From a bacterium (lineage in GTDB: Bacteria > Planctomycetota > Planctomycetia > Pirellulales > Pirellulaceae): a stretch of 64,000 nucleotides of DNA. The notes below the pieces were generated by a model. The model had not been told where the DNA came from and searched no databases. It saw only the letters and a list, made by a program, of their open reading frames with translations. Shown one piece after another: positions 8,790 through 16,570 of the stretch. How positions within the stretch are numbered: position 1 is the stretch's first letter; every line of letters starts with the position of its first letter. The translations under genes and the position numbers were made by a program. The stretch covers positions 1-64,000 of the forward strand of contig JAUIGN010000009.1 in assembly GCA_030430075.1 (NCBI GenBank), written 5' to 3'.

Positions 8790-10442
8790 CTATTCGTCAG
8801 ATGAATTCGTGGTTTCCGTCGGAGACGAAACAGGAGTTCGGCTCGCCAACTGACCGTTTTCATAAACCCGCTCTTCGCCTTCGGTGCCGGCGTAGAAGGT
8901 GCTGCGGAACGACTTCCCGCGATACTGCTCGACTGGCTTGGCCGGCGATGCGGAGGCGGCGATCGGCGTCGACGGCTGGTCGGCCGCGACGGGCACCGGC
9001 CGGGGTTGCGAGATCGCGGCCGCAGGGGGCTCAGGCGTCGCCGCCTTGACCAACGCCGGCGTCGGCTCGGCGGGAATCGGTGCCGGCGGATGCGCGGCCA
9101 CCGCGCGGGGTGACGGGGCTGGCGAAACGGACGCGACCGGAGCGGCCGAAAGTTGATTGGCCGCGGAGGTCCGCGTGGGCAGATTCGAGGTTGCCATCTG
9201 CGCCCGAATGCTGGAGGCCGGCGGAGGAGTCTCGGCGGGGGGCACGGGGGTGGTTTTCGAAGAGATCATCTTCGAGCGGATGGTCGGCTGGGATGCCTGC
9301 GGCTCCGGTGTGCGAAGGGCCGGCGGCTGGGCCGCTTCCGCGACCGTTGCGGACGGCGCGGCCGTCACCTCGGGCTGACTTCGCATACGCGGCTCGCGGC
9401 GCCGCGGAACAATCCGGGTCACCACTTGAGGCGGAGTTTGCGTGATCGATGAGGGGGCCGGTTCCAGGGAGCTGGTCGGCGAGTCGGCCGGATCAGGCTC
9501 GGCGGCGGCGGGCGGCGCGTCTTGAGTTGTCGGCGGCAACACGGGATCCGCGTCGCTGGCCGGGGTGCTTCGTGCACGGATCGGACGGGCGGTAATCCGA
9601 ACCGGGCTGCTGGACGCTTCCGGCTGGAAGAGCACGGTCTGGTTGGCGACCCCGCGATAGATCGTCGTCTGGGTCGGCGCTTCGGTCGGCTCCACCACGA
9701 CCCCCAGCAGGCCTTCCAGCGTCTCCGGACCGATTTCGGTCGGCAGGTCTTCGTCGTCCGGGCCACGCAAGGCAAGCATCAGCTCGCCGCGTCCTTCGAC
9801 TACCTTCAAGGCACTGGCCTGCTCCGGCGAAACGGCCAGTGTCACGTTGCCGGCAAAGGATCGTGCCGTGGCGGCCGGAATGCCGGGAACAACGTTCGGT
9901 CCCAGGGCCAGGACTTCGACGTTTTCCAGTAGCGTGACCGTCGTCTCGGGAAGATCGGGCGTCTTATCTTGCGTCGTGCGGAAGAAGACGTCGACGAACG
10001 AGCCGGGAGGTGCCAGGCCGGCCACGGCCGCCTCGTTCGCGATCTCTACCGTGACGGCGCGGAACCCGGGTCGGAGACGGGATGAGATCGTCGGCCCGAC
10101 CCCTTCCGGGTACAGTTGATCGGTGAAGAATGGCTTCCCCTTCGCCAGCGGCTCCTTCAAGGTCCGGCCGATGATCTGCTGGGAATTCGTCATGTATCCG
10201 TCAGGCAGCCCCTGCTCCTGAATCTGCTCCGTCGACAGGCGCAGGATCGCAATGTCACCCATCGTGATCTCCCGTCCCGGTTGAAGATCCAGACTGGCGA
10301 TCGGGACCGCGTTGAGTACCGGTGCGGCAGGTTCGGCGGGTGGTGGAGTTTGCAGACTGTTGCGCACTGCGTAGGCTCCGACCAAACCGAACAGGACGGC
10401 GAAAATCCCCACAATGACAGTGCCTGGGCTGATACGCGACAT
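8790..10442 (-). CDS. cpaB: Flp pilus assembly protein CpaB/RcpC with long Pro/Ala-rich C-terminal extension
   Basis: 550 residues. An N-terminal TM (residues 5-27) is followed by a SAF/CpaB core: PIASLDLQPGREITMGDIAILRL, then LRPGFRAVTVEIANEAAVAGLAPPGSFVDVFF, both typical of CpaB/RcpC, which sits in the periplasm and stabilises the Tad outer-membrane channel. From about residue 285 to 500 the chain is low-complexity and dominated by P, A, S and T, ending in a short charged segment with YRGKSFRSTFYAG. Ordinary CpaB proteins are about 250-300 residues, so the tail roughly doubles the protein. It lies between the prepilin peptidase and tadA in the assembly operon. Confidence 0.92.
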   Translation of the reverse strand: MSRISPGTVIVGIFAVLFGLVGAYAVRNSLQTPPPAEPAAPVLNAVPIASLDLQPGREITMGDIAILRLSTEQIQEQGLPDGYMTNSQQIIGRTLKEPLAKGKPFFTDQLYPEGVGPTISSRLRPGFRAVTVEIANEAAVAGLAPPGSFVDVFFRTTQDKTPDLPETTVTLLENVEVLALGPNVVPGIPAATARSFAGNVTLAVSPEQASALKVVEGRGELMLALRGPDDEDLPTEIGPETLEGLLGVVVEPTEAPTQTTIYRGVANQTVLFQPEASSSPVRITARPIRARSTPASDADPVLPPTTQDAPPAAAEPDPADSPTSSLEPAPSSITQTPPQVVTRIVPRRREPRMRSQPEVTAAPSATVAEAAQPPALRTPEPQASQPTIRSKMISSKTTPVPPAETPPPASSIRAQMATSNLPTRTSAANQLSAAPVASVSPAPSPRAVAAHPPAPIPAEPTPALVKAATPEPPAAAISQPRPVPVAADQPSTPIAASASPAKPVEQYRGKSFRSTFYAGTEGEERVYENGQLASRTPVSSPTETTNSSDE

Positions 10443-10565
10443 ATTTCACGTCCTACCAAAAGTACGTTCGCAGATGGTCATAACCTGCGAACAAGATGTT
10501 TCTGTTGTTGAATTGCAGTCCTTTGCTGGCATTTCCATCCTAGTTGCCCAAATTAAAAATGCGAA

Positions 10566-11114
10566 TCAATTGCCGGCCGTTTTCGTAACGATCTGCCATG
10601 CCAGGAGAGCCCATGTAGCGAGACCGACTGGCAGGGCATAAGGGAAGACCCGCTTCTTTTGCCGCTGCTTGAGCCGCTCTGATTCCGACTTCTTGCGGCG
10701 CGGCTGCGCTTCCCCATGCATCAGGTACCGTTTCTTGACGTAGCTGAAGCCATGCGTGAAGACATCGCGAAAGCCGGCCAGGCAGGTAAACAGGAGTGCC
10801 AGGACGGCACTCAAGGTAAAGACAATCAGGATCGGTACCGGCCCCAGCCAGGCACCGAGGGCACCCATCAGCTTGACGTCACCACCGCCGCCTCCACCGA
10901 TGAGCCACAGGATCAGCAGAATGCCGAAGCCGATGGCAAAGCCTCCCAAGGCGTTCCCCAAGCCGACCAGGCCACCCGTCACCGTGTGGAACACGAGTGC
11001 TGCCAGGAATGCGGGCACGGTCAGCCAATTGGGCAGCTTCCTTGTGCTCAGATCCGTTACCGTCGCCGTGAAGGTGAAGAAGACGACGGCTATGACGAAT
11101 AGCCAATACTCCAT
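10566..11114 (-). CDS. tadV: Prepilin peptidase, TadV/CpaA type (A24 family)
   Basis: 182 residues with about six hydrophobic segments. The two catalytic aspartates of A24 aspartic peptidases are visible: D21 in TDLSTRKLPNWLT and the second in the GxGD-type motif GGGGGDVKLMGALGAWLG (about residues 73-90). The short length without an N-terminal zinc/methylase domain fits the TadV/CpaA class, which removes the leader of Flp-type prepilins at the inner membrane. The basic 40-residue insertion (RRKKSESERLKQRQKK) before the last TM is longer than usual. It is the first gene of the assembly operon and should process the pilins encoded just upstream. Confidence 0.93.
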   Translation of the reverse strand: MEYWLFVIAVVFFTFTATVTDLSTRKLPNWLTVPAFLAALVFHTVTGGLVGLGNALGGFAIGFGILLILWLIGGGGGGDVKLMGALGAWLGPVPILIVFTLSAVLALLFTCLAGFRDVFTHGFSYVKKRYLMHGEAQPRRKKSESERLKQRQKKRVFPYALPVGLATWALLAWQIVTKTAGN

Positions 11115-11160
11115 TCTGATCTACCGTTCGTGATAGGGAGCGTACGAGGTTGCGTGCACA

Positions 11161-11179
11161 GTGCTCTCCTGCAGAGCAC
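11161..11179. other. Small perfect inverted repeat upstream of the Tad assembly operon
   Basis: GTGCTCTCCTGCAGAGCAC has 7-base arms and a 5-base loop, about 50 bases upstream of the prepilin peptidase start. It could be an operator or leader hairpin. The 325-base spacer (11115-11439) holds no convincing sigma-54 site. Confidence 0.4.
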
Positions 11180-11384
11180 CCCGCGCGCCAGTCGGTATTC
11201 TTCTCCTCGAATTCCTACTTGTGCGGTATTTTCGCCCTGTTCTCGGCGCGGCTGACGGGACTGGATAACGCCTGGCAACGGCCACATGTTGACAAAAGGA
11301 AACGCGTTCGTCCGACAGGGTGACTTCGGGCGACACGCAGGCCCGACCGCCGTGGGCATCAGGCGACCGAACCGCCAGGCACAA

Positions 11385-11420
11385 CACGCTCGACGGCCCA
11401 ACAGAAGACCGCCGAGCGTG
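11385..11420 (-). terminator. Possible terminator hairpin after pilin 1
   Basis: Arms CACGCTCG (11385-11392) and CGAGCGTG (11413-11420) lie 20 bases downstream of the pilin 1 stop. No clear T-run follows on the minus strand, so it may be a stabilising hairpin. Confidence 0.45.
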
Positions 11421-11439
11421 GGCCCAGCGCATTGACCCT

Positions 11440-11775
11440 CTACGGCGACTCGTGCGAGCAGTGAACGTTGCAGACGTCCACGCAGACCGCGCCATTGCAG
11501 CCAATGTCACCACAAATCTGGTCACAGCTATCGACGTTGTCCGTTCCGTAGCTGCCAGCGGTGGTCGAGTGATGACCGGTGATGGCCGAGAACGAATAGC
11601 TTTGATTCAACTGTGAAACCATGCCGGCGATGTCCGCCAACTCCTGAACGACCTGGTCGCGAATGGTGGTCAACCCAACCACCATGCCGATCACCAGAAT
11701 CGTGGCAATCAGGGCCAATTCGGTCGAGACAATAAAGCCGGCTTCATCATTCCAGATGCGCTGAATAAGACTCAT
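11440..11775 (-). CDS. Flp-like pilin with cysteine-rich C-terminus (pilin 1)
   Basis: 111 residues. A short basic leader ends in WNDEAG, followed by a hydrophobic helix (FIVSTELALIATILVIGMVVGLT) and the amphipathic stretch RDQVVQELADIAGMVSQLNQSYSF, the general layout of a Flp/type IVb pilin. The remainder is unusual: HHSTTAGSYGTDNVDSCDQ, then six Cys in about 25 residues, and the tail SHESP. Glu is at +6 after the leader Gly, not +5 as in classic Flp. It is the most cysteine-rich paralog (VHC replaces VAA near the end). An AGGAAG ribosome site is six bases before the ATG. It probably shares the pilin 2 transcript, attenuated by the terminator between them. Its role as a structural pilin is inferred. 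Confidence 0.85.
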   Translation of the reverse strand: MSLIQRIWNDEAGFIVSTELALIATILVIGMVVGLTTIRDQVVQELADIAGMVSQLNQSYSFSAITGHHSTTAGSYGTDNVDSCDQICGDIGCNGAVCVDVCNVHCSHESP

Positions 11776-11794
11776 GCTTTGCTTCCTGTGTTGC

Positions 11795-11849
11795 TAGGAA
11801 AAAATAAGGGAAACGCGGGCTGACCACACCGGGGCGCGACCAGCCCGCG
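11795..11849 (-). terminator. Rho-independent terminator between pilin 2 and pilin 1
   Basis: On the minus strand the arms CGCGGGCTG and CAGCCCGCG (11814-11822 and 11841-11849) form a stem with an 18-base loop, followed by the T-rich run TTTCCCTTATTTTTT. It lies 13 bases after the pilin 2 stop and 39 bases before the pilin 1 start. Because no separate pilin 1 promoter is visible, it probably acts as a partial terminator. Confidence 0.8.
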
Positions 11850-11861
11850 CCGGGTGTGATC

Positions 11862-12200
11862 CTACGGGGATTCGTGCGTTGCAGCGACGTTGCAGACGTC
11901 GACACAAACCGCACCATTGCAGCCGATGTCGCCGCAGATCTGATCGCAGCTATCAACGTTGTCCGTGCCATAGCTACCAGCGGTCGTCGAGTGATGTCCG
12001 GTAATGGCCGAAAACGAGTAACTTTGATTCAACTGGGAGACCATCCCGGCGATGTCCGCCAGTTCCTGGACGACCTGGTCACGAATGGTCGTAATACCGA
12101 CCACCATCCCGATCACCAGCACCGTGGCGATCAACGCCAGTTCTGTCGAAACGACAAAACCGGCCTCGTCGCTCCACAACAACCTCATCTGATTCGTCAT
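11862..12200 (-). CDS. Flp-like pilin with cysteine-rich C-terminus (pilin 2)
   Basis: 112 residues, nearly identical to pilin 1 through the helix, the RDQVVQELADIAGMVSQLNQSYSF stretch and the TDNVDSCDQICGDIGC segment, with five Cys and the tail ATHESP. The leader is MTNQMRLLWSDEAG, then FVVSTELALIAT with Glu at +6. A GAGAGGGAAT ribosome site precedes the ATG. A sigma-54-type promoter lies about 145 bases upstream and a Rho-independent terminator follows the stop. Prepilin processing after the leader Gly by the TadV peptidase encoded nearby is expected. Confidence 0.87.
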   Translation of the reverse strand: MTNQMRLLWSDEAGFVVSTELALIATVLVIGMVVGITTIRDQVVQELADIAGMVSQLNQSYSFSAITGHHSTTAGSYGTDNVDSCDQICGDIGCNGAVCVDVCNVAATHESP

Positions 12201-12223
12201 GCTTCATTCCCTCTCGTGCGTGC

Positions 12224-12232
12224 GTTAACCAA
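12224..12232 (-). promoter_or_regulatory. TTGGTTAAC motif in the pilin 2 leader
   Basis: Reads GTTAACCAA on the plus strand, 24 bases before the pilin 2 start. One of five copies of the same 9-mer in the island's intergenic spaces. Candidate binding site for the island's sigma-54 activator (inference). Confidence 0.4.
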
Positions 12233-12344
12233 AGTAAACAGACTGTAATTAGCGACTCGGCCCTTAGGTCTAACGCGACCGCAGAGCCACAAATCACTTC
12301 CAAGAATCGAAGTTGGGCCAACAACTGATTGGAAATCCGTTAAT

Positions 12345-12361
12345 AGCAGGGAACGTGCCGG
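12345..12361 (-). promoter_or_regulatory. Sigma-54 promoter of pilin 2
   Basis: Minus strand reads CGGCACG-TTCC-CTGCT against the consensus TGGCACG-N4-TTGCW, with the invariant GG and GC separated by ten bases. The expected start site gives a leader of about 135 bases. Confidence 0.75.
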
Positions 12362-12831
12362 GATGGCGTGTCTCCAGGTGTTGACAGCAAAATAAACGTT
12401 ACAGACCGTAAACACGGCCTGACCGTTGTTAACGGAAGTGTACGTCTACGAAGCTGTTACGCACGGTCGCAGAGGTGCGAAGAAAAACCGGCGGAGAGGC
12501 AAGTTGACGGGCCGATCCAGCCGCCGCAGCGAACTCGCCTGTTACCCTGTGGTAACGGGGGTGCGCTCCCATGTTAACCAATGGAAGCGCTTTGGCCGGC
12601 GCTGGGAAGAAGGCCCTCGGATGCGGTGACCAAAGGCAGGCCGGAAGTGCCGTTCGCCGGCCCGTGGCGCCAGCGGCGGTGGTTGCACATGCCGCCGACC
12701 GGAAGATTGTCGAGCGGACCGATCGAATGGGCGGAAATCCCGGGGGGGGCAACCCGACCGTGGCGGCCGTCGGTCGCGGCCGCGCCGCGTCTCCACAACG
12801 GAGGAAGCGGCAATGGTGACATGAAACACCA
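12362..12831. other. Intergenic region between pilins 3 and 2
   Basis: No credible gene. It contains a GTTAAC site near 12428 and a TTGGTTAAC copy at 12573-12581, both upstream of the pilin 2 promoter, then ordinary G+C-rich sequence up to the pilin 3 terminator. Confidence 0.5.
12573..12581 (-). promoter_or_regulatory. TTGGTTAAC motif upstream of the pilin 2 promoter
   Basis: GTTAACCAA on the plus strand, about 225 bases upstream of the -12 element, a distance compatible with an enhancer-type activator site. Confidence 0.45.
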
Positions 12832-12874
12832 CAAGAAAAAAAGTCTGGCAGCGGACGTGCGCCCACTGCCAGAC
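12832..12874 (-). terminator. Rho-independent terminator of pilin 3
   Basis: Perfect 9-base arms GTCTGGCAG and CTGCCAGAC (12843-12851 and 12866-12874), followed on the minus strand by seven T. It lies 30 bases after the pilin 3 stop. Confidence 0.92.
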
Positions 12875-12904
12875 AATACAACACGTGCGTTGACGAACCG
12901 TTGT

Positions 12905-13240
12905 TTACGGATCTTCGTGGGTGGCGGCCACGTTGCAGACATCCACGCACACAGCACCGGCGCCGCTAATGTCACCGCACACCTGGTCGCAACTGTCGAC
13001 GTTGTCCGTGCCGAAGCTGCCCGCCGTGGACGAGTGATGGCCGGTGATGGCAGAGAACGAGTAGCTCTGGTTCAATTGCGAAACCATGCCCGCAATGTCA
13101 GCGAGTTCCTGGACAACTTGATCTCGGATCGACGTCAAACCAACAATCAAACCGATCACCAAGATCGTGGCGATGAGGGCAAGCTCTGTCGAAACGACAA
13201 AACCGGCTTCATCACTCCAAAGTTTGGCGAGTAATCTCAT
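12905..13240 (-). CDS. Flp-like pilin with cysteine-rich C-terminus (pilin 3)
   Basis: 111 residues from the ATG at 13240 (a TTG at 13249 would add three residues, but the 111-residue length matches pilins 1 and 4). Leader MRLLAKLWSDEAG, helix FVVSTELALIATILVIGLIVGLTSI, then the shared RDQVVQELADIAGMVSQLNQSYSF segment and a C-terminus with four Cys; IGC is replaced by ISGAG. The tail is ATHEDP in place of HESP. It is monocistronic, with its own sigma-54 promoter and terminator. Confidence 0.87.
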   Translation of the reverse strand: MRLLAKLWSDEAGFVVSTELALIATILVIGLIVGLTSIRDQVVQELADIAGMVSQLNQSYSFSAITGHHSSTAGSFGTDNVDSCDQVCGDISGAGAVCVDVCNVAATHEDP

Positions 13241-13389
13241 TTGCTTCAAACCCTTTCTTTAGAACGAAACGACAAGCACGTCAAAACAGCAGTGGCGTGC
13301 CGAAGCACGCACGACACAATGGGCCAACGGATCTACGGTTGCACCGTTTTGAGCGGCGGTACCGGAGTAAACGGATTGACTCGGACATC

Positions 13390-13401
13390 TTGGTTAACCA
13401 A
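13390..13401. promoter_or_regulatory. Palindrome TTGGTTAACCAA in the pilin 3 leader
   Basis: A perfect 12-base palindrome about 20 bases downstream of the pilin 3 -12 element. It contains the island's TTGGTTAAC motif on both strands and is a possible operator. Confidence 0.5.
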
Positions 13402-13420
13402 TCCAAGTGGTTGCCCATAT

Positions 13421-13437
13421 CGCAGTTGACATGCCTA
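13421..13437 (-). promoter_or_regulatory. Sigma-54 promoter of pilin 3
   Basis: Minus strand AGGCATG-TCAA-CTGCG with GG and GC ten bases apart. The 17-base core, with TTTTAGGCATGTCAACTGC, is repeated exactly before pilin 4. Confidence 0.75.
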
Positions 13438-13693
13438 AAAAGTCGTGTCCGAAAAGGAAAAGCAAGTTATCTTGTAGATTATTAAAAAACACCGGAAAAA
13501 CAAGGGCCAAAATCGTTGTCTCGGGGTTACCTCGACGGTCCGCGGCGACGCCGCCGTCGGGCCGCGTCGATTCCAATCGGACGCAACAGCGGACGCTCCG
13601 CCACCGCCCGTGTTAACGAATTGCCACATCGCACGTGGCATTTAGGCCACTCGGTTGCAAGTTGAGGACACAGGTCCTGGCCGTTGTTGGATC

Positions 13694-13726
13694 AAAAAAG
13701 CCCGGCAGCGGATTCCGCTGCCGGGC
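13694..13726 (-). terminator. Rho-independent terminator of pilin 4
   Basis: Perfect 12-base arms GCCCGGCAGCGG and CCGCTGCCGGGC with a 3-base loop, followed on the minus strand by six T. It lies 28 bases after the pilin 4 stop. Confidence 0.95.
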
Positions 13727-13754
13727 CTGGTCAACCGATCAAATGAATCGGAAG

Positions 13755-14090
13755 TTACGGCGATTCGTGGGTCGCTGCAACGTTGCAGACGTCCACGCAG
13801 ACCGAACCGTTACCACCGATGTCACCACAGACCTGATCGCAGCTATCAACATTGTCAGTTCCGTAGCTACCAGCGGTGGACGAGTGATGGCCCGTGATGG
13901 CCGAGAAGGAGTAGCTTTGGTTCAGCTGGGAAACCATCCCAGCGATGTCAGCCAGTTCCTGCACGACCTGGTCGCGGATCGAGGTCAAGCCAACGATCAA
14001 ACCGATCACCAGGATCGTCGCGATCAGGGCGAGCTCTGTCGAAACGACAAAACCAGCTTCATCACTCCACAGCTTCGCAATCAAATTCAT
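13755..14090 (-). CDS. Flp-like pilin with cysteine-rich C-terminus (pilin 4)
   Basis: 111 residues. Leader MNLIAKLWSDEAG, helix FVVSTELALIATILVIGLIVGLTSI, the shared RDQVVQELADIAGMVSQLNQSYSF segment, four Cys and the tail ATHESP. It is closest to pilin 3, differing mainly in GGNGS versus SGAGA. The longer upstream frame (to 14219) is leader RNA. It has its own sigma-54 promoter and a strong terminator. Recent duplication of pilin 3/4 with promoter included is likely, because the promoter cores are identical. Confidence 0.87.
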   Translation of the reverse strand: MNLIAKLWSDEAGFVVSTELALIATILVIGLIVGLTSIRDQVVQELADIAGMVSQLNQSYSFSAITGHHSSTAGSYGTDNVDSCDQVCGDIGGNGSVCVDVCNVAATHESP

Positions 14091-14296
14091 AATTCTCACA
14101 CCCTTTCTTCGAAGCAGAAAAAAATAAACCACATTCGGTAACTCAACACACTTGTCGTTTTGCTCAACGCGCTGAAGCCTAGACCTGCACCCGCGCTCGA
14201 GACTCGTCGCCCAGGACACCGCTTTGTACGGGTCTTACGGCTTGTGACGATTTCCGCTCAATAGTTGGCCAACTGTTTTGCGTGATGGCGGACTTA

Positions 14297-14313
14297 TGCA
14301 GTTGACATGCCTA
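14297..14313 (-). promoter_or_regulatory. Sigma-54 promoter of pilin 4
   Basis: Minus strand AGGCATG-TCAA-CTGCA, GG and GC ten bases apart, about 200 bases before the start codon. An inverted repeat AGTTGGCCAACT (14261-14272) lies downstream in the leader, in a position like the pilin 3 palindrome. Confidence 0.75.
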
Positions 14314-14581
14314 AAACTTCGATTAAAGAACGGCCGCCCGGATTTTTTTTCAATCCTGGGAAAGGCCGCATAAATCAGCAAGAATCGGCGGTCCGCGGCG
14401 GGCACTGAACGGAGCGCAGGAGAAGAATTCACCGCACGCAGCGGGAACTTGCGGGCAAAGCGCATCCATACGGAAACGCCGTTGTCCGGCGCTGTAAACC
14501 GGCGCGTACGGCGCGGCAAGCGTGGCCGGTGGGAGGCCGACAATCGGCCCTGAAGAAGGCGGTGAGGGGGTGGTCCCGCAA

Positions 14582-16552
14582 CTAACCGCCAGGCTGCCCG
14601 GGCACGTCGGAGCGTCTTGTTGCCGTCGGGCGCTCGAGCGGCTCGTCTTGCTCCCAGGCAATGATGAAGTCGCCAACCTGTCGGCGGTTCGGAAAACGCT
14701 TCCGAATTGCTGCATCGAGACGCGCGTCGATGGGCGGAGAGAAGACAGGGGCCGTGTTGATCACCGCCAGTTGAACGTTTGCGTCATCGAGCAACCCGAT
14801 GAGCGCATGCGTACGGTCGGACTGCGTGTCAAAGAAGTCGTACATCACGCGCGTAGGATTCTGGCGCTCGCTGAGAAAGTAGATCTCGGGACAGTCGGGT
14901 GTGGCCAGTATCGCCGCCGAGCCCGCCGCATGCTGGTCGATCAGCGCCATGATCGCCTGGTAGTTCCGCTGTTGATTCTCAGAGACGCGGAGCCGACTTC
15001 GGCGAAGGTCGAGCCGATACTCGTTGGGGGCAACCCGGTCTGCCGGTAGCGTCCAATAGCCGCGGTTCAGATGGCTGACACCAAAGACCGTGTACAAGAC
15101 AAGTAAGGCGGCGTAGCCGTACCGCCAGCGGGGTACCGCGGCCACCGTATAGTGCATGACCAGCAAAACGAGTGGTACGCAGTAACAGAAATAGATCGGG
15201 TGTCCCGCCGGGTACTGCACCAGGCTGAACAGCACCGCCGTTGCCGTCATCAGGTAAATCGCTTGTTTCACGTCCGGGGCGACCCTGGCGGACGACGCGC
15301 GGACAAGCAACAGGCAAGCAGCCACCGCGGCAACCGGCAGGAAGTTGCGAAGCGAGTACCAGATCTCGTAATACCGTGCTCCGGCGAAGACCAACAGCAG
15401 GCCGACGACGACCGTGATTCCAACCTGGGCGACCATTCTCAAACGGGGCCGTTCGGGGGGAACGAGTCCGGCCCCAAACACCAACAGAGGGATCACCAGC
15501 AGCAACAGGGTGATGGCCGGCGGCAGGCCGATGTGCGTGTACTCGAACCGTAGTTGCGGCAGCACGATGACACCGGTGTAGAGCCGGCCCAGTTCGCCCT
15601 GCGCCGCGTAAGCGATCAGGAACACTCCCACCGGCAAGAGAACTCCCCCGCAGAGCGACATCACGTTCCATGTCAAATGACGAACACGCTCGACGAAGGC
15701 CCCTCGACCGCTCCGCAGTTCACAGAGAACGGGCGTCGCGCAGACGGCCAGGCAAGGAATCAAGAAATGAAACAGGGCCGTGAATTCCAGGCTGCCCCCA
15801 CTCCCGCGTCGGAGGAGCACCGTCACCAGTCCGCAAAGGGCGACACCGATCAACGCCAGGAAGACGGGAAAAGCGAACGACCGCGGCTTGACGGCATTCT
15901 TATCCGCCCCCCGTTGCGATTCATGAAAGGCCAGGAACATCAACGCGGCCGCGACAGCATAAAGGGCCACAATCTTCATCAGCAGGGCAACGCCGGCACA
16001 AATCCCGGCCGCGAACAGCCAGCGCCGCCGTCCGGTGTCCAGGTAACGCAGCAGAAAAACCAGGCCGAACGTTGTCAGGTAGAGCACATACCAGGTCGGC
16101 ATGGCGGCAAAGTAGTTCGGGACGCTCCACAACAGACAGGCTGCCGTGACCAACGCCGCCAGCCAGGGAGCGGCCACGCGCGCGGCCAGCGAATAACAGG
16201 CCGGCACAAACGCCAACGTCCCCGCCCAGAGCAGCCAGCGCAACGATTCCAGCTTGACCCCCAGAATGGCGAATGCCAACGCGTGGAGGAGACTCTGCCC
16301 TCCCGTGTACGTGTCATCAAAGTCGCGATGCGGTAACTCGCCCCGCAGTACCCGCTCGGCCGATTGTCCCAGGAGTCCTTCGTCGTGAGGGATCCACCCC
16401 TGGTCGACAAACGGAATCAAATACGCCGCGGCGGCGAATGTGACGAGCAACGGGACGACATGCCGCCAGCCGGCGTGGGCCGTGCGTCCGTCGCCGCGCG
16501 GCGAACCGTCGGAGTCCTGCTGCGAAGCTGTCGCGAGATTCACGGTTTCCAT
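14582..16552 (-). CDS. Polytopic membrane protein, GT39-like (dolichyl-P-mannose mannosyltransferase type)
   Basis: 656 residues with at least eleven hydrophobic segments and a soluble C-terminal domain of about 150 residues. The first periplasmic loop contains VDQGWIPHDEGLLGQSAERVL, the acidic DxG/DE pattern of GT-C enzymes that use polyprenyl-phosphate sugars. It is third in an operon with the two genes upstream (18 bases after the previous stop). Substrate unknown; its position between pilin genes suggests glycosylation of pilins or envelope glycan synthesis. Confidence 0.75.
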   Translation of the reverse strand: METVNLATASQQDSDGSPRGDGRTAHAGWRHVVPLLVTFAAAAYLIPFVDQGWIPHDEGLLGQSAERVLRGELPHRDFDDTYTGGQSLLHALAFAILGVKLESLRWLLWAGTLAFVPACYSLAARVAAPWLAALVTAACLLWSVPNYFAAMPTWYVLYLTTFGLVFLLRYLDTGRRRWLFAAGICAGVALLMKIVALYAVAAALMFLAFHESQRGADKNAVKPRSFAFPVFLALIGVALCGLVTVLLRRGSGGSLEFTALFHFLIPCLAVCATPVLCELRSGRGAFVERVRHLTWNVMSLCGGVLLPVGVFLIAYAAQGELGRLYTGVIVLPQLRFEYTHIGLPPAITLLLLVIPLLVFGAGLVPPERPRLRMVAQVGITVVVGLLLVFAGARYYEIWYSLRNFLPVAAVAACLLLVRASSARVAPDVKQAIYLMTATAVLFSLVQYPAGHPIYFCYCVPLVLLVMHYTVAAVPRWRYGYAALLVLYTVFGVSHLNRGYWTLPADRVAPNEYRLDLRRSRLRVSENQQRNYQAIMALIDQHAAGSAAILATPDCPEIYFLSERQNPTRVMYDFFDTQSDRTHALIGLLDDANVQLAVINTAPVFSPPIDARLDAAIRKRFPNRRQVGDFIIAWEQDEPLERPTATRRSDVPGQPGG

Positions 16553-16570
16553 CCGGTCGGCCTTCCGGGA

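Noticed and set aside
11221..11285. Sigma-54 promoter for the Tad assembly operon
   Set aside because: Two GG-N10-GC spacings occur (near 11223 and 11270), but the flanking bases match the consensus poorly.
11856..12248. Long plus-strand frames opposite pilins 2, 3 and 4 encode similar proteins (RTIAADVAADLIAAINVVR-like)
   Set aside because: They are exact antisense images of conserved pilin codons, lack ribosome sites and break down outside the pilin genes.
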